From an uncultured Bacilli bacterium (GTDB taxonomy: Bacteria > Bacillota_I > Bacilli_A > RF39 > UBA660), in assembly GCA_947627965.1 (NCBI GenBank), contig CANQYA010000012.1:1-14110 (forward strand): a DNA stretch of 14,110 nucleotides, written 5' to 3'. Each line of letters starts with the position of its first letter. The stretch's first letter is position 1. Shown here piece by piece: positions 6,839 to 13,861 of the stretch. The notes under the pieces were generated by a model. That model did no database searches, had not been told where the DNA came from, and saw only the letters and a program-made list of their open reading frames with translations. Position numbers and translations under genes: made by a program.

Positions 6839-6853
6839 ATCTTCACCCATATA

Positions 6854-6882
6854 ATTGTATTATCTAAAAGAAAGTTTTATGC
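6854..6882 (-). promoter_or_regulatory. Candidate sigma-E promoter of spoIVFA-spoIVFB
   Basis: GCATAAA (6876-6882; 5 of 7 against kmATATT, with the ATA core intact) is followed after 14 bp by AATACAAT (6854-6861; 7 of 8 against CATACAnT). It lies across the 3' end of mreD. The predicted start near 6847 lies downstream of the ATG at 6850, so this promoter would use the ATG at 6838. The spoIVF operon is sigma-E-dependent in B. subtilis. Such matches arise by chance in AT-rich DNA. Confidence 0.35.
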
Positions 6883-7346
6883 TTATTTTTATAAAATAAT
6901 AAATATAAAATAAAAGAATAAATAATATTTATAATTATTGAGTGACTTAATTTATACCAATAATTATCTATAATAAAATTTTTAGATAGAATTAAAGAAT
7001 AAATAAAGAATAAGATAAATTCATAGATAGCAATAATTATTATTACTTCAAGAAAAAGAGTTATTTTATTAACAGTTATTATCTTTTTAATTATTTTAAT
7101 TAAGTAATAAATAATTAAAAAGATAGTAAAAGAAAGAATTAGATTATGCATATAAAAAGCACTATATAATAAAACATTTAAAATAAATAATTTTTTATTA
7201 TTTTCATTTTGATTTAAGATAAAAACTAAACTAGTAACAGTACATAATGGCATAAAATAAGTAATATTATTAAAACTATATAAAGTTATATTCGTTATTA
7301 GTCCATCTAATAATATTGATATTAATAAAACTAAATATTTTTTCAT
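6864..7346 (-). CDS. mreD: Rod-shape-determining protein MreD
   Basis: An integral membrane partner of MreC in the elongation machinery that guides lateral wall synthesis. The product is 160 residues, about the family length, and almost entirely hydrophobic, with about five to six membrane helices. The start MKKYLVLLISILLDGL and the charged break near 50-54 (NENNKK) are typical of MreD. Sequence alone is weak evidence in this family; the call rests on its position. Its ATG shares one base with the mreC stop (TAATG), so the two are translationally coupled, and spoIVFA follows as in Bacillus. It ends in TAG. A sigma-E-like promoter seems to lie over its last codons. Confidence 0.85.
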   Translation of the reverse strand: MKKYLVLLISILLDGLITNITLYSFNNITYFMPLCTVTSLVFILNQNENNKKLFILNVLLYSAFYMHNLILSFTIFLIIYYLIKIIKKIITVNKITLFLEVIIIIAIYEFILFFIYSLILSKNFIIDNYWYKLSHSIIINIIYSFILYLLFYKNKHKTFF

Positions 7347-8083
7347 TATATTTTCCTCTTTAAAACTAAGACAAATCTTAAATTATCTAAATTACTTTTA
7401 GGTTTAATATAAGCTTTTTTACTAATACCAAATTTATCATTTTCTATTTTTTCAATATATCCTATATCGATACCACTAGGGAAAATATCACTAAGACCAC
7501 TAGTTGTTACTAAATCACCTACTTTAATATTTTCTTTATTATCAATTCCTGATATAAATAAATTATTATCTTTATCTGTTGTCATTATTTTATTAATTGT
7601 TTTATCTTCTAATTTTATTTTTACCGATATTTTATTACTACTATTATTATTGGTTATTAATAATATTCTTGCTGTCGAAAGACTTACACTTGTAACTTTA
7701 CCAATTAAACCATTCCCATCAATTACTGCCATACCTGTAGTAATACCACTAAGCTTACCTTTATTAATAACGATTTCATTATTCCAATATAAAGTATTTC
7801 TATTTATAACAGTAGCACTTATAATATCATAATCACTTAAAGAATTACTAATACCTACTATCTCTTTTAAAGCATTTAACTCTTCTTCTTTTTCAAAATT
7901 AGTACCAATAATATTTATTTTATTAATATTATTGGTAGTTACATTAATAGGAAAATAAACAATATCACTTAATATATAAGATAAATTCCAATTATATTGA
8001 AATGAAAAAAACAGCAATGAAAATAATACTCCACCGCCTAAAATAATAAGTAAGATTTTATATTTCCAATCTATTTTTTTCAT
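7346..8083 (-). CDS. mreC: Rod-shape-determining protein MreC
   Basis: A membrane-anchored scaffold that organises peptidoglycan synthases during elongation. The 245-residue product has a cytoplasmic Lys-rich tip, a transmembrane helix (about 9-28), a region likely to form a coiled coil (about 50-80) and the two beta-barrel halves of MreC: ATVINRN...VINKGKLSGITTGMAVID, then GLIGKV at 90-130, and VGDLVTTSGLSDIFPSGIDI at 188-207. These are the best conserved parts of the family. It is at the short end of the usual range. It follows radC by 8 nt and overlaps mreD by one base. No mreB is found next to it, unlike in B. subtilis. Confidence 0.95.
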   Translation of the reverse strand: MKKIDWKYKILLIILGGGVLFSLLFFSFQYNWNLSYILSDIVYFPINVTTNNINKINIIGTNFEKEEELNALKEIVGISNSLSDYDIISATVINRNTLYWNNEIVINKGKLSGITTGMAVIDGNGLIGKVTSVSLSTARILLITNNNSSNKISVKIKLEDKTINKIMTTDKDNNLFISGIDNKENIKVGDLVTTSGLSDIFPSGIDIGYIEKIENDKFGISKKAYIKPKSNLDNLRFVLVLKRKI

Positions 8084-8091
8084 TTCTTCAC

Positions 8092-8778
8092 CTATAAATC
8101 GATCATTCCTTCATTTTGAAAACTATAGTAATTATCTTCTCCTACTATAATATGATCCAAAACAGGAATATTTTGTAATTTTCCTACTTCTACTAAAGCC
8201 TTAGTAAAAATAATATCGTCTTTAGAGGGTGTTACATCTCCGCTTGGATGGTTATGCATACATACTATTGACGAAGCTGAGGCTAGATAAGCATACTTAA
8301 ATACTTCTCGTGGATGAACAATACTTTTATTAACAGTTCCCATAAATAATAATTTCCTTTCTATTAATTCATTTTTATTGTTTAAATATAAACAATAAAA
8401 ATATTCTTGTTTCTTATTAGTAAATAAATATTTATTAGTTAAAAAGATATCGAGAGGATTAGATAATTTATATTTCTTTTCCTCTTTTTTAATAAATACC
8501 CTTCTTCCTAATTCGATACTAGCAATTAATTCTAAAGCCTTAACTACCCCTATACCTTTAATAGATGTCAATTTATTAACAGTTATCTCTTGTAAATCCG
8601 TAATATTATCAAATAAATTTAAAACGTCCATCGATAAACTTTTTACTGATTTATTCTTAGTACCTGTCTTTAAAATTATCGATAATAGTTCTTCATTAGA
8701 TAAAGAACCAGCACCATATTTCAATAATCTTTCCCTAGGTCTTTCATTTACTTTTATATCTTTTATTAAATAATTCAC
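8092..8778 (-). CDS. radC: RadC family JAB/MPN-domain protein
   Basis: RadC proteins carry a JAMM metallo-domain; a role in DNA repair was proposed long ago and remains uncertain. The 228-residue product is of standard length. An N-terminal segment includes RPRERLLKYGAGSLSNEELL (13-32), a helix-hairpin-helix LTSIKGIGVVKAL (70-82) follows, and the JAMM signature HNHPSGDVTPSKDD (175-188) supplies metal ligands His175, His177 and Asp188. The start codon is GTG with GGTGAT ahead of it; an ATG two bases upstream is out of frame. It lies between the SPOR gene and mreC, the place radC holds upstream of the mre genes in many Firmicutes. It ends in TAG. Confidence 0.96.
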   Translation of the reverse strand: MNYLIKDIKVNERPRERLLKYGAGSLSNEELLSIILKTGTKNKSVKSLSMDVLNLFDNITDLQEITVNKLTSIKGIGVVKALELIASIELGRRVFIKKEEKKYKLSNPLDIFLTNKYLFTNKKQEYFYCLYLNNKNELIERKLLFMGTVNKSIVHPREVFKYAYLASASSIVCMHNHPSGDVTPSKDDIIFTKALVEVGKLQNIPVLDHIIVGEDNYYSFQNEGMIDL

Positions 8779-8820
8779 ATTATCACCTAAATATATTATT
8801 AGCTTTTAATGTTTTATTTC

Positions 8821-9267
8821 CTAATTATATAAGACCATTTCTTCATAACTTGATAAAATAACATCATTAATTGACATAATATCTTCCTTACTAGTAGCAT
8901 TTTCTAAAAGAATATCAAATTGTTCTAAATTACTCATAAACTCGACATTATCAATAACTGTTTTCTTAATTGATACATCAATATCTTCGTCTAAAAAAAC
9001 ATTAGCTACTTTTTTAGCATTATCTTTTTTCGTACTTATTCCTAAATAGACATAATATTTGTCATCGTTTTTTATCATAGTATAATTACTTATATTAGCT
9101 ATTTTTTTCTTAGCTTCTTCTTTAGAATTAAATACTCCTAACTGTAACAAATAAGAGTTATAGTCATCAGTTATATTTTGCTCTTTTTCATATTGTTTAT
9201 ACAAAAAGTTACCACTAAATAAACCGAGAATTATAGCTATTACTACTCCAATTAAAAAGTTCTTCAT
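8821..9267 (-). CDS. SPOR-domain membrane protein, SpoIIB-like
   Basis: A 148-residue single-pass membrane protein. Residues 4-22 are a transmembrane helix (FLIGVVIAIILGLFSGNFL). Residues about 38-105 form a SPOR domain: YLLQLGVFNSKEEAKKK, then KYYVYLGISTKKDNAKKVANVF, the two-repeat pattern of this peptidoglycan-binding fold, which binds glycan strands lacking stem peptides. The last 40 residues are acidic and helical. In B. subtilis the SPOR protein SpoIIB, which helps engulfment, is encoded just upstream of maf-radC-mre, so position suggests a SpoIIB counterpart. It is less than half the length of SpoIIB (about 332), so the link is an inference. GGTGAT is its ribosome site. No convincing sigma-A promoter is visible between it and the proS terminator. 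Confidence 0.8.
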   Translation of the reverse strand: MKNFLIGVVIAIILGLFSGNFLYKQYEKEQNITDDYNSYLLQLGVFNSKEEAKKKIANISNYTMIKNDDKYYVYLGISTKKDNAKKVANVFLDEDIDVSIKKTVIDNVEFMSNLEQFDILLENATSKEDIMSINDVILSSYEEMVLYN

Positions 9268-9326
9268 TTGATATCACCATTATTATCAAACATGAAGGAA
9301 AAAGAAATATTTGTCGAAAAAAGGTC

Positions 9327-9349
9327 AAAAAAAAAGAGATAATCTCTTT
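9327..9349 (-). terminator. Intrinsic terminator after proS
   Basis: AAAGAGA (minus strand, 9343-9349) pairs with TCTCTTT (9333-9339) across a three-base loop, and a run of T residues follows. The hairpin shares two bases with the proS stop codon. Confidence 0.75.
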
Positions 9350-10775
9350 AATATTGTTTACCAAAATATATTTTAGTAACTGCTTTTTCACCACAGCATA
9401 CACAAGGACCATCTACTTCTAAAGAATCGATTAAACAACGTGATTTTAATCCTAAATCGTCTTTTATTTTATCTTCACATTCTCTTTTACCACACCAATT
9501 AACCATTATAAAACCCGGTTTATTATTAGCAATATCTGTCATTTCTTCATAATTGCTAGCTTTATAAATCATACTATCTCGTCTTTTTAAAGCACGATGA
9601 TACATATCTGTTTGTATAGTATTTAATAATTCTTTAATTTTATCATAAACATTATTTATATCTGTAGTTATTTTCTCTAAAGTATCACGTCTTACTAAAG
9701 TTACCGTATTATTTTCTAAGTCGCGTCGCCCTATTTCAACTCTTATTGGGTAACCTTTTACTTCTGCTTCAGCAAATCTAAAACCTGGTGTCTTATCGCG
9801 ATTATCTATTTTAGAAGTGATTGAGTTATTAGTTAACTCTAAGTTAATTTCTTTAGCTTTATTTAAAACTTCGTCATCATTACCAATAGGAATTATTATT
9901 ACTTTAGTAGGTGCGATATTAGGAGGTAAGACTAAACCACGGTCGTCACCATGGGTCATTATAACCGCTCCAATCATTCTCGTAGTTACGCCCCAAGAAG
10001 TTTGATAAGGTGTTTCTAACTTATTTTCTTTATTTAAAAATTGTATATTAAAGGCTTTAGCAAAATGATTTCCAAAGTAGTGGGAAGTACCGTTTTGTAA
10101 AGCTACCCCATTATACATCATAGCTTCAAGAGTATACGTTTCTAAAGCTCCAGCAAATTTTTCTTTTTCCGTTTTTTTACCGACAATAACAGGTAAAGCT
10201 AAATAATTTCTTTGAAAATCCTCGTAAATATGAAGCATCCTTAAAGTTTCTTCTTTAGCTTCTTCACTAGTCGCATGCATCGTATGTCCTTCTTGCCAAA
10301 GAATTTCCCTACTTCTTAAGAAAGGTCTTGTCTCTTTTTCCCAACGGACAATAGTACACCACTGATTATAAAGTTTTGGTAAATCACGATAAGATTTTAT
10401 TATTTTACTATAATGTTCACAAAATAAAACTTCACTAGTAGGCCGAACGCACATTCTTTCGTCTAATTCTTCATTACCACCATGAGTAACCCACGCTACT
10501 TCAGGAGCAAAACCTTGAACGTGGTCTTTTTCAACATTAAGTAAGCTCTCAGGTATAAACATAGGCATTTGAATATTCTCGTGATTAGTTTCTTTAAACT
10601 TCTTATCTAAGATTGATTGCATTTGCTCCCATATTGCATAACCATATGGTCTTATTATCATACTACCCTTTACCGAAGAATAATCTACTAAATCAGCTTT
10701 TAGGCAGACATCAGTATACCATTTTCCAAAATCTTCGTCACGACTAGTAATTTCCTTAACTTGTTTGTCATTCAT
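9348..10775 (-). CDS. proS: Prolyl-tRNA synthetase, short (archaeal/eukaryotic-like) type
   Basis: Charges tRNA-Pro with proline in the cytoplasm. The 475-residue product is the short type without the bacterial editing insertion. Class II motifs are clear: RPYGYAIWEQMQ (42-53) in the motif 1 region, RWEKETRPFLRSREILWQEG (144-163) as motif 2, and GAVIMTHGDDRGLVLPPNIA (269-288) as motif 3. An anticodon-binding domain covers about 290-395. The C-terminal zinc module characteristic of this type has Cys428, Cys433, a Cys458-x-Cys460-Cys461 cluster, and ends in the conserved IYFGKQY with a terminal tyrosine. AAGGTG precedes the ATG. It is a single-gene unit between two terminators. No T-box is visible, since the leader is under 30 nt. 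Confidence 0.98.
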   Translation of the reverse strand: MNDKQVKEITSRDEDFGKWYTDVCLKADLVDYSSVKGSMIIRPYGYAIWEQMQSILDKKFKETNHENIQMPMFIPESLLNVEKDHVQGFAPEVAWVTHGGNEELDERMCVRPTSEVLFCEHYSKIIKSYRDLPKLYNQWCTIVRWEKETRPFLRSREILWQEGHTMHATSEEAKEETLRMLHIYEDFQRNYLALPVIVGKKTEKEKFAGALETYTLEAMMYNGVALQNGTSHYFGNHFAKAFNIQFLNKENKLETPYQTSWGVTTRMIGAVIMTHGDDRGLVLPPNIAPTKVIIIPIGNDDEVLNKAKEINLELTNNSITSKIDNRDKTPGFRFAEAEVKGYPIRVEIGRRDLENNTVTLVRRDTLEKITTDINNVYDKIKELLNTIQTDMYHRALKRRDSMIYKASNYEEMTDIANNKPGFIMVNWCGKRECEDKIKDDLGLKSRCLIDSLEVDGPCVCCGEKAVTKIYFGKQY

Positions 10776-10802
10776 ATTTACACACCTTCACATTTCTTCT
10801 CT

Positions 10803-10808
10803 ATTATA
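10803..10808 (-). promoter_or_regulatory. -10 element for proS
   Basis: TATAAT on the minus strand, 28 nt before the proS ATG and just after the terminator of the zinc-ribbon gene. The -35 region falls in the terminator's T run and matches poorly, so this is a weaker call. A start near 10796 would leave a leader of about 20 nt. Confidence 0.45.
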
Positions 10809-10820
10809 ATTCATAAGTAA

Positions 10821-10845
10821 AGAAAAAAAAAGACATTTCGTCTTT
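10821..10845 (-). terminator. Intrinsic terminator after the zinc-ribbon gene
   Basis: AAAGAC (minus strand, 10840-10845) pairs with GTCTTT (10829-10834) across a five-base loop, and T residues continue to about 10821. It starts one base after the stop codon of the zinc-ribbon gene. Confidence 0.8.
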
Positions 10846-10846
10846 A

Positions 10847-11020
10847 TTATTTATTTGTTTGATTATCTTTAGTATTTTTTCTTTTATTACGACATTCTTT
10901 GCATCTTTTAGGTTCATTAGTGAAACCTTTTTCTTCGTAAAAAGATTGATCTCTTGCTGTAAAAACAAATTCATTGCCACAATCAACACATTTTATGGTC
11001 TTATCTTGATACTCTTTCAT
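10847..11020 (-). CDS. Small zinc-ribbon protein
   Basis: A 57-residue protein starting MKEYQDKTIKCVDCGNEFVF and ending DNQTNK. Two Cys pairs (Cys11/Cys14 as CVDCG, Cys40/Cys43 as CKEC) flank the conserved core DQSFYEEKGFTNEPKRC. This is the pattern of the probable zinc-ribbon family often annotated zf-trcl (PF13451): CxxCG, F.F...EQ.FY..KGF..P.RC..CR. The function is unknown; the fold suggests nucleic-acid or protein binding in the cytoplasm. The start has an excellent AAGGAGGG 6 nt away, and the gene has its own consensus promoter and terminator, so it is a true monocistronic gene. It is probably well expressed. A 61-codon frame on the same strand overlaps it but has no such features. Confidence 0.9.
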   Translation of the reverse strand: MKEYQDKTIKCVDCGNEFVFTARDQSFYEEKGFTNEPKRCKECRNKRKNTKDNQTNK

Positions 11021-11129
11021 ATTCTTCCCTCCTTAAACTAAACTATATTGGAACATTATTTCGATATTATCTTATCTTTTTTTAAGAGAGAACAATACTC
11101 AAAATACAAGTTCAGTGATTTTATTCACG
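11021..11129 (-). promoter_or_regulatory. Leader of the zinc-ribbon mRNA, about 110 nt
   Basis: The stretch between the predicted transcription start (about 11129) and the ATG. It is long compared with other leaders in the window (mostly under 40 nt). It can form only small stems, such as GTGA/TCAC and GAAC/GTTC. I recognise no known riboswitch in it. Confidence 0.3.
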
Positions 11130-11135
11130 TTTTCA

Positions 11136-11164
11136 ATTATAGCACACCACTATAAAATATGCAA
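11136..11164 (-). promoter_or_regulatory. Sigma-A promoter of the zinc-ribbon gene
   Basis: TTGCAT (11159-11164) is followed after 17 bp by TATAAT (11136-11141), with an added extended -10 (TGCTATAAT). It is one of the best promoters in the window. It lies in the gap after the CcdA-like gene, where no terminator is visible, so readthrough from upstream may add to expression. Confidence 0.8.
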
Positions 11165-11181
11165 CCAAAGGGACAAATATG

Positions 11182-12390
11182 TTAGAAATTAAACATTACC
11201 CATTCTGGTTTAATGATTAATAAAATACCAATTATAAGCATTATTAATCCCCCAATTAAATGAGTATATTTAGTATACTTAGTCGTAATACCAGTAACTT
11301 GTAAAGTAAACATAGCTATAAAGAAAACAATTAAATCGTCTAACATAAAGAAAATTATATATATTAAAATATAGATACTCGATAATTCAATACTAACATT
11401 ATTAAGAGATAATATATTAGTAAATAGTATTGGTAATCCTGCCGAACAAGCAAGTTCGATAACATTGACAGAAATAGCTAACGCTATAACACCAATACTT
11501 GCTATAATCAAACTTTTTTCATGAGTATATTTTTTTATTTTAGCAAATATCCTTTTTCTTTTTTTATCGTCTACTACTTGACAACCATTATCTTTCTTTT
11601 TTACTTCTTTTAAATAATTAACGATATTAACTAAAGCACCAATAAGGGCGACTATAGCAATTAATATTTGTACCCACCTTATATCTTTTACAGCAATAAC
11701 AATATTTAACCAGGCAACCATAAATAAAAGATAAATAATAGCTGAAGTTGCAATAAATAATGAACCTAAATACCACATTCTTTTTTTATCTTTCATTCCT
11801 ATTAACATACTGATAAGAAAAATAAGTATCCACATAGCACAAGGGTTAAAACCGTCGACTAAACCAATAATAATAGCTAATAGTGGTAAACTAACTTTTT
11901 TAGGATCTACTTTACCAAGTAAAGGAATATCTACATCACTATCAACTTCGACATCAACTTTATCTAAGTATTCATCAATATTATCTTCATTAATAGAACC
12001 ATCTATTATTCCACTAACAATATCGACATAATCATTATCTTCATAAGCTTTAATAATACTTTCTATTTCTAATTTAGTAGAATTATTAAAGCCTACCCTA
12101 TACTTATTACCAATAACTGTATAAGGAATATGACTACTTTTCCCTTTAATTAATTCTTGTACTCTATCTAATAAAGCACTATTTTCACTAGAATTACTAA
12201 CTTCGTATAAATGAACTTTAATATTTTCATTTGTTTTCTGTAATCCTTCTAAATAAATTCTTTCATTTTTACAATGAGGACAAGTACTAGAATAAAATAA
12301 GTGAATGTCAATTACTTTATTCTCTTTCGCACTTACTATTATAGGTAAAAATAAAATATAGACTAATAAAATTTTTAATATTTTTTTCAT
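11182..12390 (-). CDS. Thioredoxin-like/CcdA-like transmembrane thiol-disulfide protein
   Basis: A 402-residue fusion likely to carry electrons across the membrane. Residues 1-21 form a signal peptide (MKKILKILLVYILFLPIIVS). Residues about 26-120 are a glutaredoxin/thioredoxin-like domain with the active site CPHC (Cys37, Cys40), predicted outside the cell. An acidic linker follows. Residues 168-395 have six membrane helices of the CcdA/DsbD type. Cys183 in helix 1 (GFNPCA) and Cys315 in helix 4 (ELACSAGLP) match the redox-active pair of that family. I chose the ATG at 12390 because GGAAG lies 8 nt ahead; the ATG at 12405 adds five residues and has no ribosome site. Either way it overlaps or abuts the small thioredoxin gene, a natural cytoplasmic electron donor. 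A DsbD-like role is inferred; the substrates are unknown. Confidence 0.87.
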   Translation of the reverse strand: MKKILKILLVYILFLPIIVSAKENKVIDIHLFYSSTCPHCKNERIYLEGLQKTNENIKVHLYEVSNSSENSALLDRVQELIKGKSSHIPYTVIGNKYRVGFNNSTKLEIESIIKAYEDNDYVDIVSGIIDGSINEDNIDEYLDKVDVEVDSDVDIPLLGKVDPKKVSLPLLAIIIGLVDGFNPCAMWILIFLISMLIGMKDKKRMWYLGSLFIATSAIIYLLFMVAWLNIVIAVKDIRWVQILIAIVALIGALVNIVNYLKEVKKKDNGCQVVDDKKRKRIFAKIKKYTHEKSLIIASIGVIALAISVNVIELACSAGLPILFTNILSLNNVSIELSSIYILIYIIFFMLDDLIVFFIAMFTLQVTGITTKYTKYTHLIGGLIMLIIGILLIIKPEWVMFNF

Positions 12391-12395
12391 TTTAA

Positions 12396-12656
12396 TTACT
12401 TCCATTCATTGATTACTTTTAATATTTCTTCTTTTTTCTTCTCACCTATTAATCTTGCTACTTCTTTATTATCTTTATAAAATATTGCTACTGGTAAAAG
12501 ATTACCTACATTATATTTTTGTACTTCTTCTTCGTCCATATCATAATCATATTTAATAATTTCGATACTAGGATATTCTTCTTCTATTTGTTTCCATACT
12601 TTATGCATAACGAGACAACCACCACACCACATGGCATTAATCATTATTATTTTCAT
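12396..12656 (-). CDS. Small thioredoxin-like protein (WCGGC)
   Basis: An 86-residue cytoplasmic thioredoxin-fold protein, shorter than classical thioredoxin (about 105) because it starts at the strand just before the active site. The redox motif is WCGGC at 10-14 (Cys11, Cys14), in contrast to WCGPC in standard TrxA. The expected cis-proline is Pro55 in GNLLPVAIF. No signal peptide is present. It overlaps the end of the cysteine desulfurase gene by 20 nt and lies just before the thioredoxin/CcdA fusion. This suggests it either passes electrons to the CcdA part or reduces persulfide or disulfide at the desulfurase. Which of the two cannot be decided from sequence. Confidence 0.88.
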   Translation of the reverse strand: MKIIMINAMWCGGCLVMHKVWKQIEEEYPSIEIIKYDYDMDEEEVQKYNVGNLLPVAIFYKDNKEVARLIGEKKKEEILKVINEWK

Positions 12657-13779
12657 TTTTTAACCTCAACTTTTCTATACATATTTTAATTTTTTCAATA
12701 AAAGTATTAACTTCTTCTAAAGTAGTCAAATGTGATAAGCTTACACGAATACTAGTAGTTGCTAAAGCATGATCATTGGTTAAGCTGTAGACTGCTCGTG
12801 AAGAAGAAGTATTAGTTGAACAAGCTGTCTGTGTAGAAATATATATTTCTTCATTTTCTAAAGCATGCAGTAAAGTTTCAGGTTTTACTCCTATTACACT
12901 TAAATTTATAATATGAGGTAAGCATTTATCATTACTATTAATAAATACTTTGTCTATTTTACTTAATTCTACTTTTAAATAATTAGATAAAGATAAGACA
13001 TAATTATAATTATTGTCAATATCTTCGTATATTAGGCGTAAAGCTTTAGCTAAAGATGCGATTAGGGCGACAGCTGGAGTACCACTACGATAAATAGTTG
13101 TACTTTTACCGCCATGAAGTAAAGGATTAATATTAATTTTTTCTTTTTTAATAAGAACCCCTATTCCTTTGAGTCCATAAAATTTATGAGCAGAAAAACT
13201 AGCTAAATCAACATTTTCTAAATTAATTTTTTTCTTACCTATAATTTGTGTTAAATCAGAATGAAAAAAACATTTAGGATAATCTTTTAATATTTTTCCT
13301 ATTTCTTCGATAGGTTCTATAATACCTATTTCACTATTAACAGCTGTGATAGATACTAAAATAGTATCGTCTCTTAATAATCTTTTTAAATCGTCTAAAT
13401 CGACAAGACCAAATTCATTAGTTTTAACAAAATCTACTTCAAAACCTAAAGTTTCTAAATAACTAATTGGTCCATAAATAGAAGAATGTTCAAAGTTAGT
13501 AGTAATAATATGTTTACCTCTATTTTGGTATTTTAAACATATACCTTTAATAGCTGTATTATTAGCTTCAGTAGAACCACTTGTATATATAATTTCTTTT
13601 TCATTTATTCCTAAAATATTGGCAATTTGCTTAGTTGAAGCATCAATTAAATTTTTAGAATTTACTCCTAATTTATGTAAGGAATTAGGATTACCAATAT
13701 AATTTTTATTAACGTTAACAAAGGTATCTAAAACGCGATCATCAACTGGTGTTGTTGCTGAATAATCTAAATATATCAT
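12637..13779 (-). CDS. Cysteine desulfurase (NifS/IscS family)
   Basis: A PLP enzyme that takes sulfur from cysteine as an enzyme-bound persulfide for Fe-S clusters, thio-tRNA or other cofactors. The 380-residue product starts MIYLDYSATTPVDDRVLDTF. It has the TSGSTEANN segment (66-74), PLP-stacking His98 in FEHSS, Asp175 in HSDLTQ, the PLP lysine Lys199 in SAHKFYG (196-202) and the persulfide cysteine Cys320 in TQTACSTNTSSSRAV. The longer loop around the cysteine places it in group I (NifS/IscS-like) rather than the SufS group. No iscU, sufU, thiI or mnmA is adjacent, so its sulfur acceptor is unknown. GGTGAT precedes the ATG and a TATAAT lies upstream. It overlaps the thioredoxin gene by 20 nt. 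Confidence 0.95.
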   Translation of the reverse strand: MIYLDYSATTPVDDRVLDTFVNVNKNYIGNPNSLHKLGVNSKNLIDASTKQIANILGINEKEIIYTSGSTEANNTAIKGICLKYQNRGKHIITTNFEHSSIYGPISYLETLGFEVDFVKTNEFGLVDLDDLKRLLRDDTILVSITAVNSEIGIIEPIEEIGKILKDYPKCFFHSDLTQIIGKKKINLENVDLASFSAHKFYGLKGIGVLIKKEKININPLLHGGKSTTIYRSGTPAVALIASLAKALRLIYEDIDNNYNYVLSLSNYLKVELSKIDKVFINSNDKCLPHIINLSVIGVKPETLLHALENEEIYISTQTACSTNTSSSRAVYSLTNDHALATTSIRVSLSHLTTLEEVNTFIEKIKICIEKLRLKNENNND

Positions 13780-13797
13780 TTATATCACCACAAGATA

Positions 13798-13827
13798 ATT
13801 ATACAACTTAGATTAATTTATAGTAAA
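13798..13827 (-). promoter_or_regulatory. Sigma-A promoter of the cysteine desulfurase operon
   Basis: TATAAT (13798-13803) is preceded at 18 bp by TTTACT (13822-13827; 4 of 6). It lies just after the terminator of the upstream gene, and a start near 13791 would give a leader of about 12 nt including GGTGAT. The -10 is clear; the -35 is weak. Confidence 0.55.
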
Positions 13828-13830
13828 GAG

Positions 13831-13858
13831 TAAAAGAAAAATAAGCAACAATTGCTTA
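13831..13858 (-). terminator. Intrinsic terminator after the PVINL-type gene
   Basis: TAAGCAA (minus strand, 13852-13858) pairs with TTGCTTA (13842-13848) across a three-base loop, followed by TTTTTCTTTT. It starts 4 nt after the stop codon of the partial gene. Confidence 0.8.
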
Positions 13859-13861
13859 CTT

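Noticed and set aside
9268..9332. A sigma-A promoter beginning with TTGACC before the SPOR gene
   Set aside because: The hexamer looks good but no -10 lies 16-18 bp downstream; GATAAT further on has no -35. I did not report it.
9215..9412. Minus-strand 65-codon frame across the proS terminator
   Set aside because: It overlaps the end of proS and the start of the SPOR gene and spans a terminator hairpin; no family resemblance.
10804..10989. Minus-strand 61-codon frame overlapping the zinc-ribbon gene
   Set aside because: The other frame has a perfect ribosome site, two Cys pairs and a known family pattern; this frame has neither and runs through the terminator.
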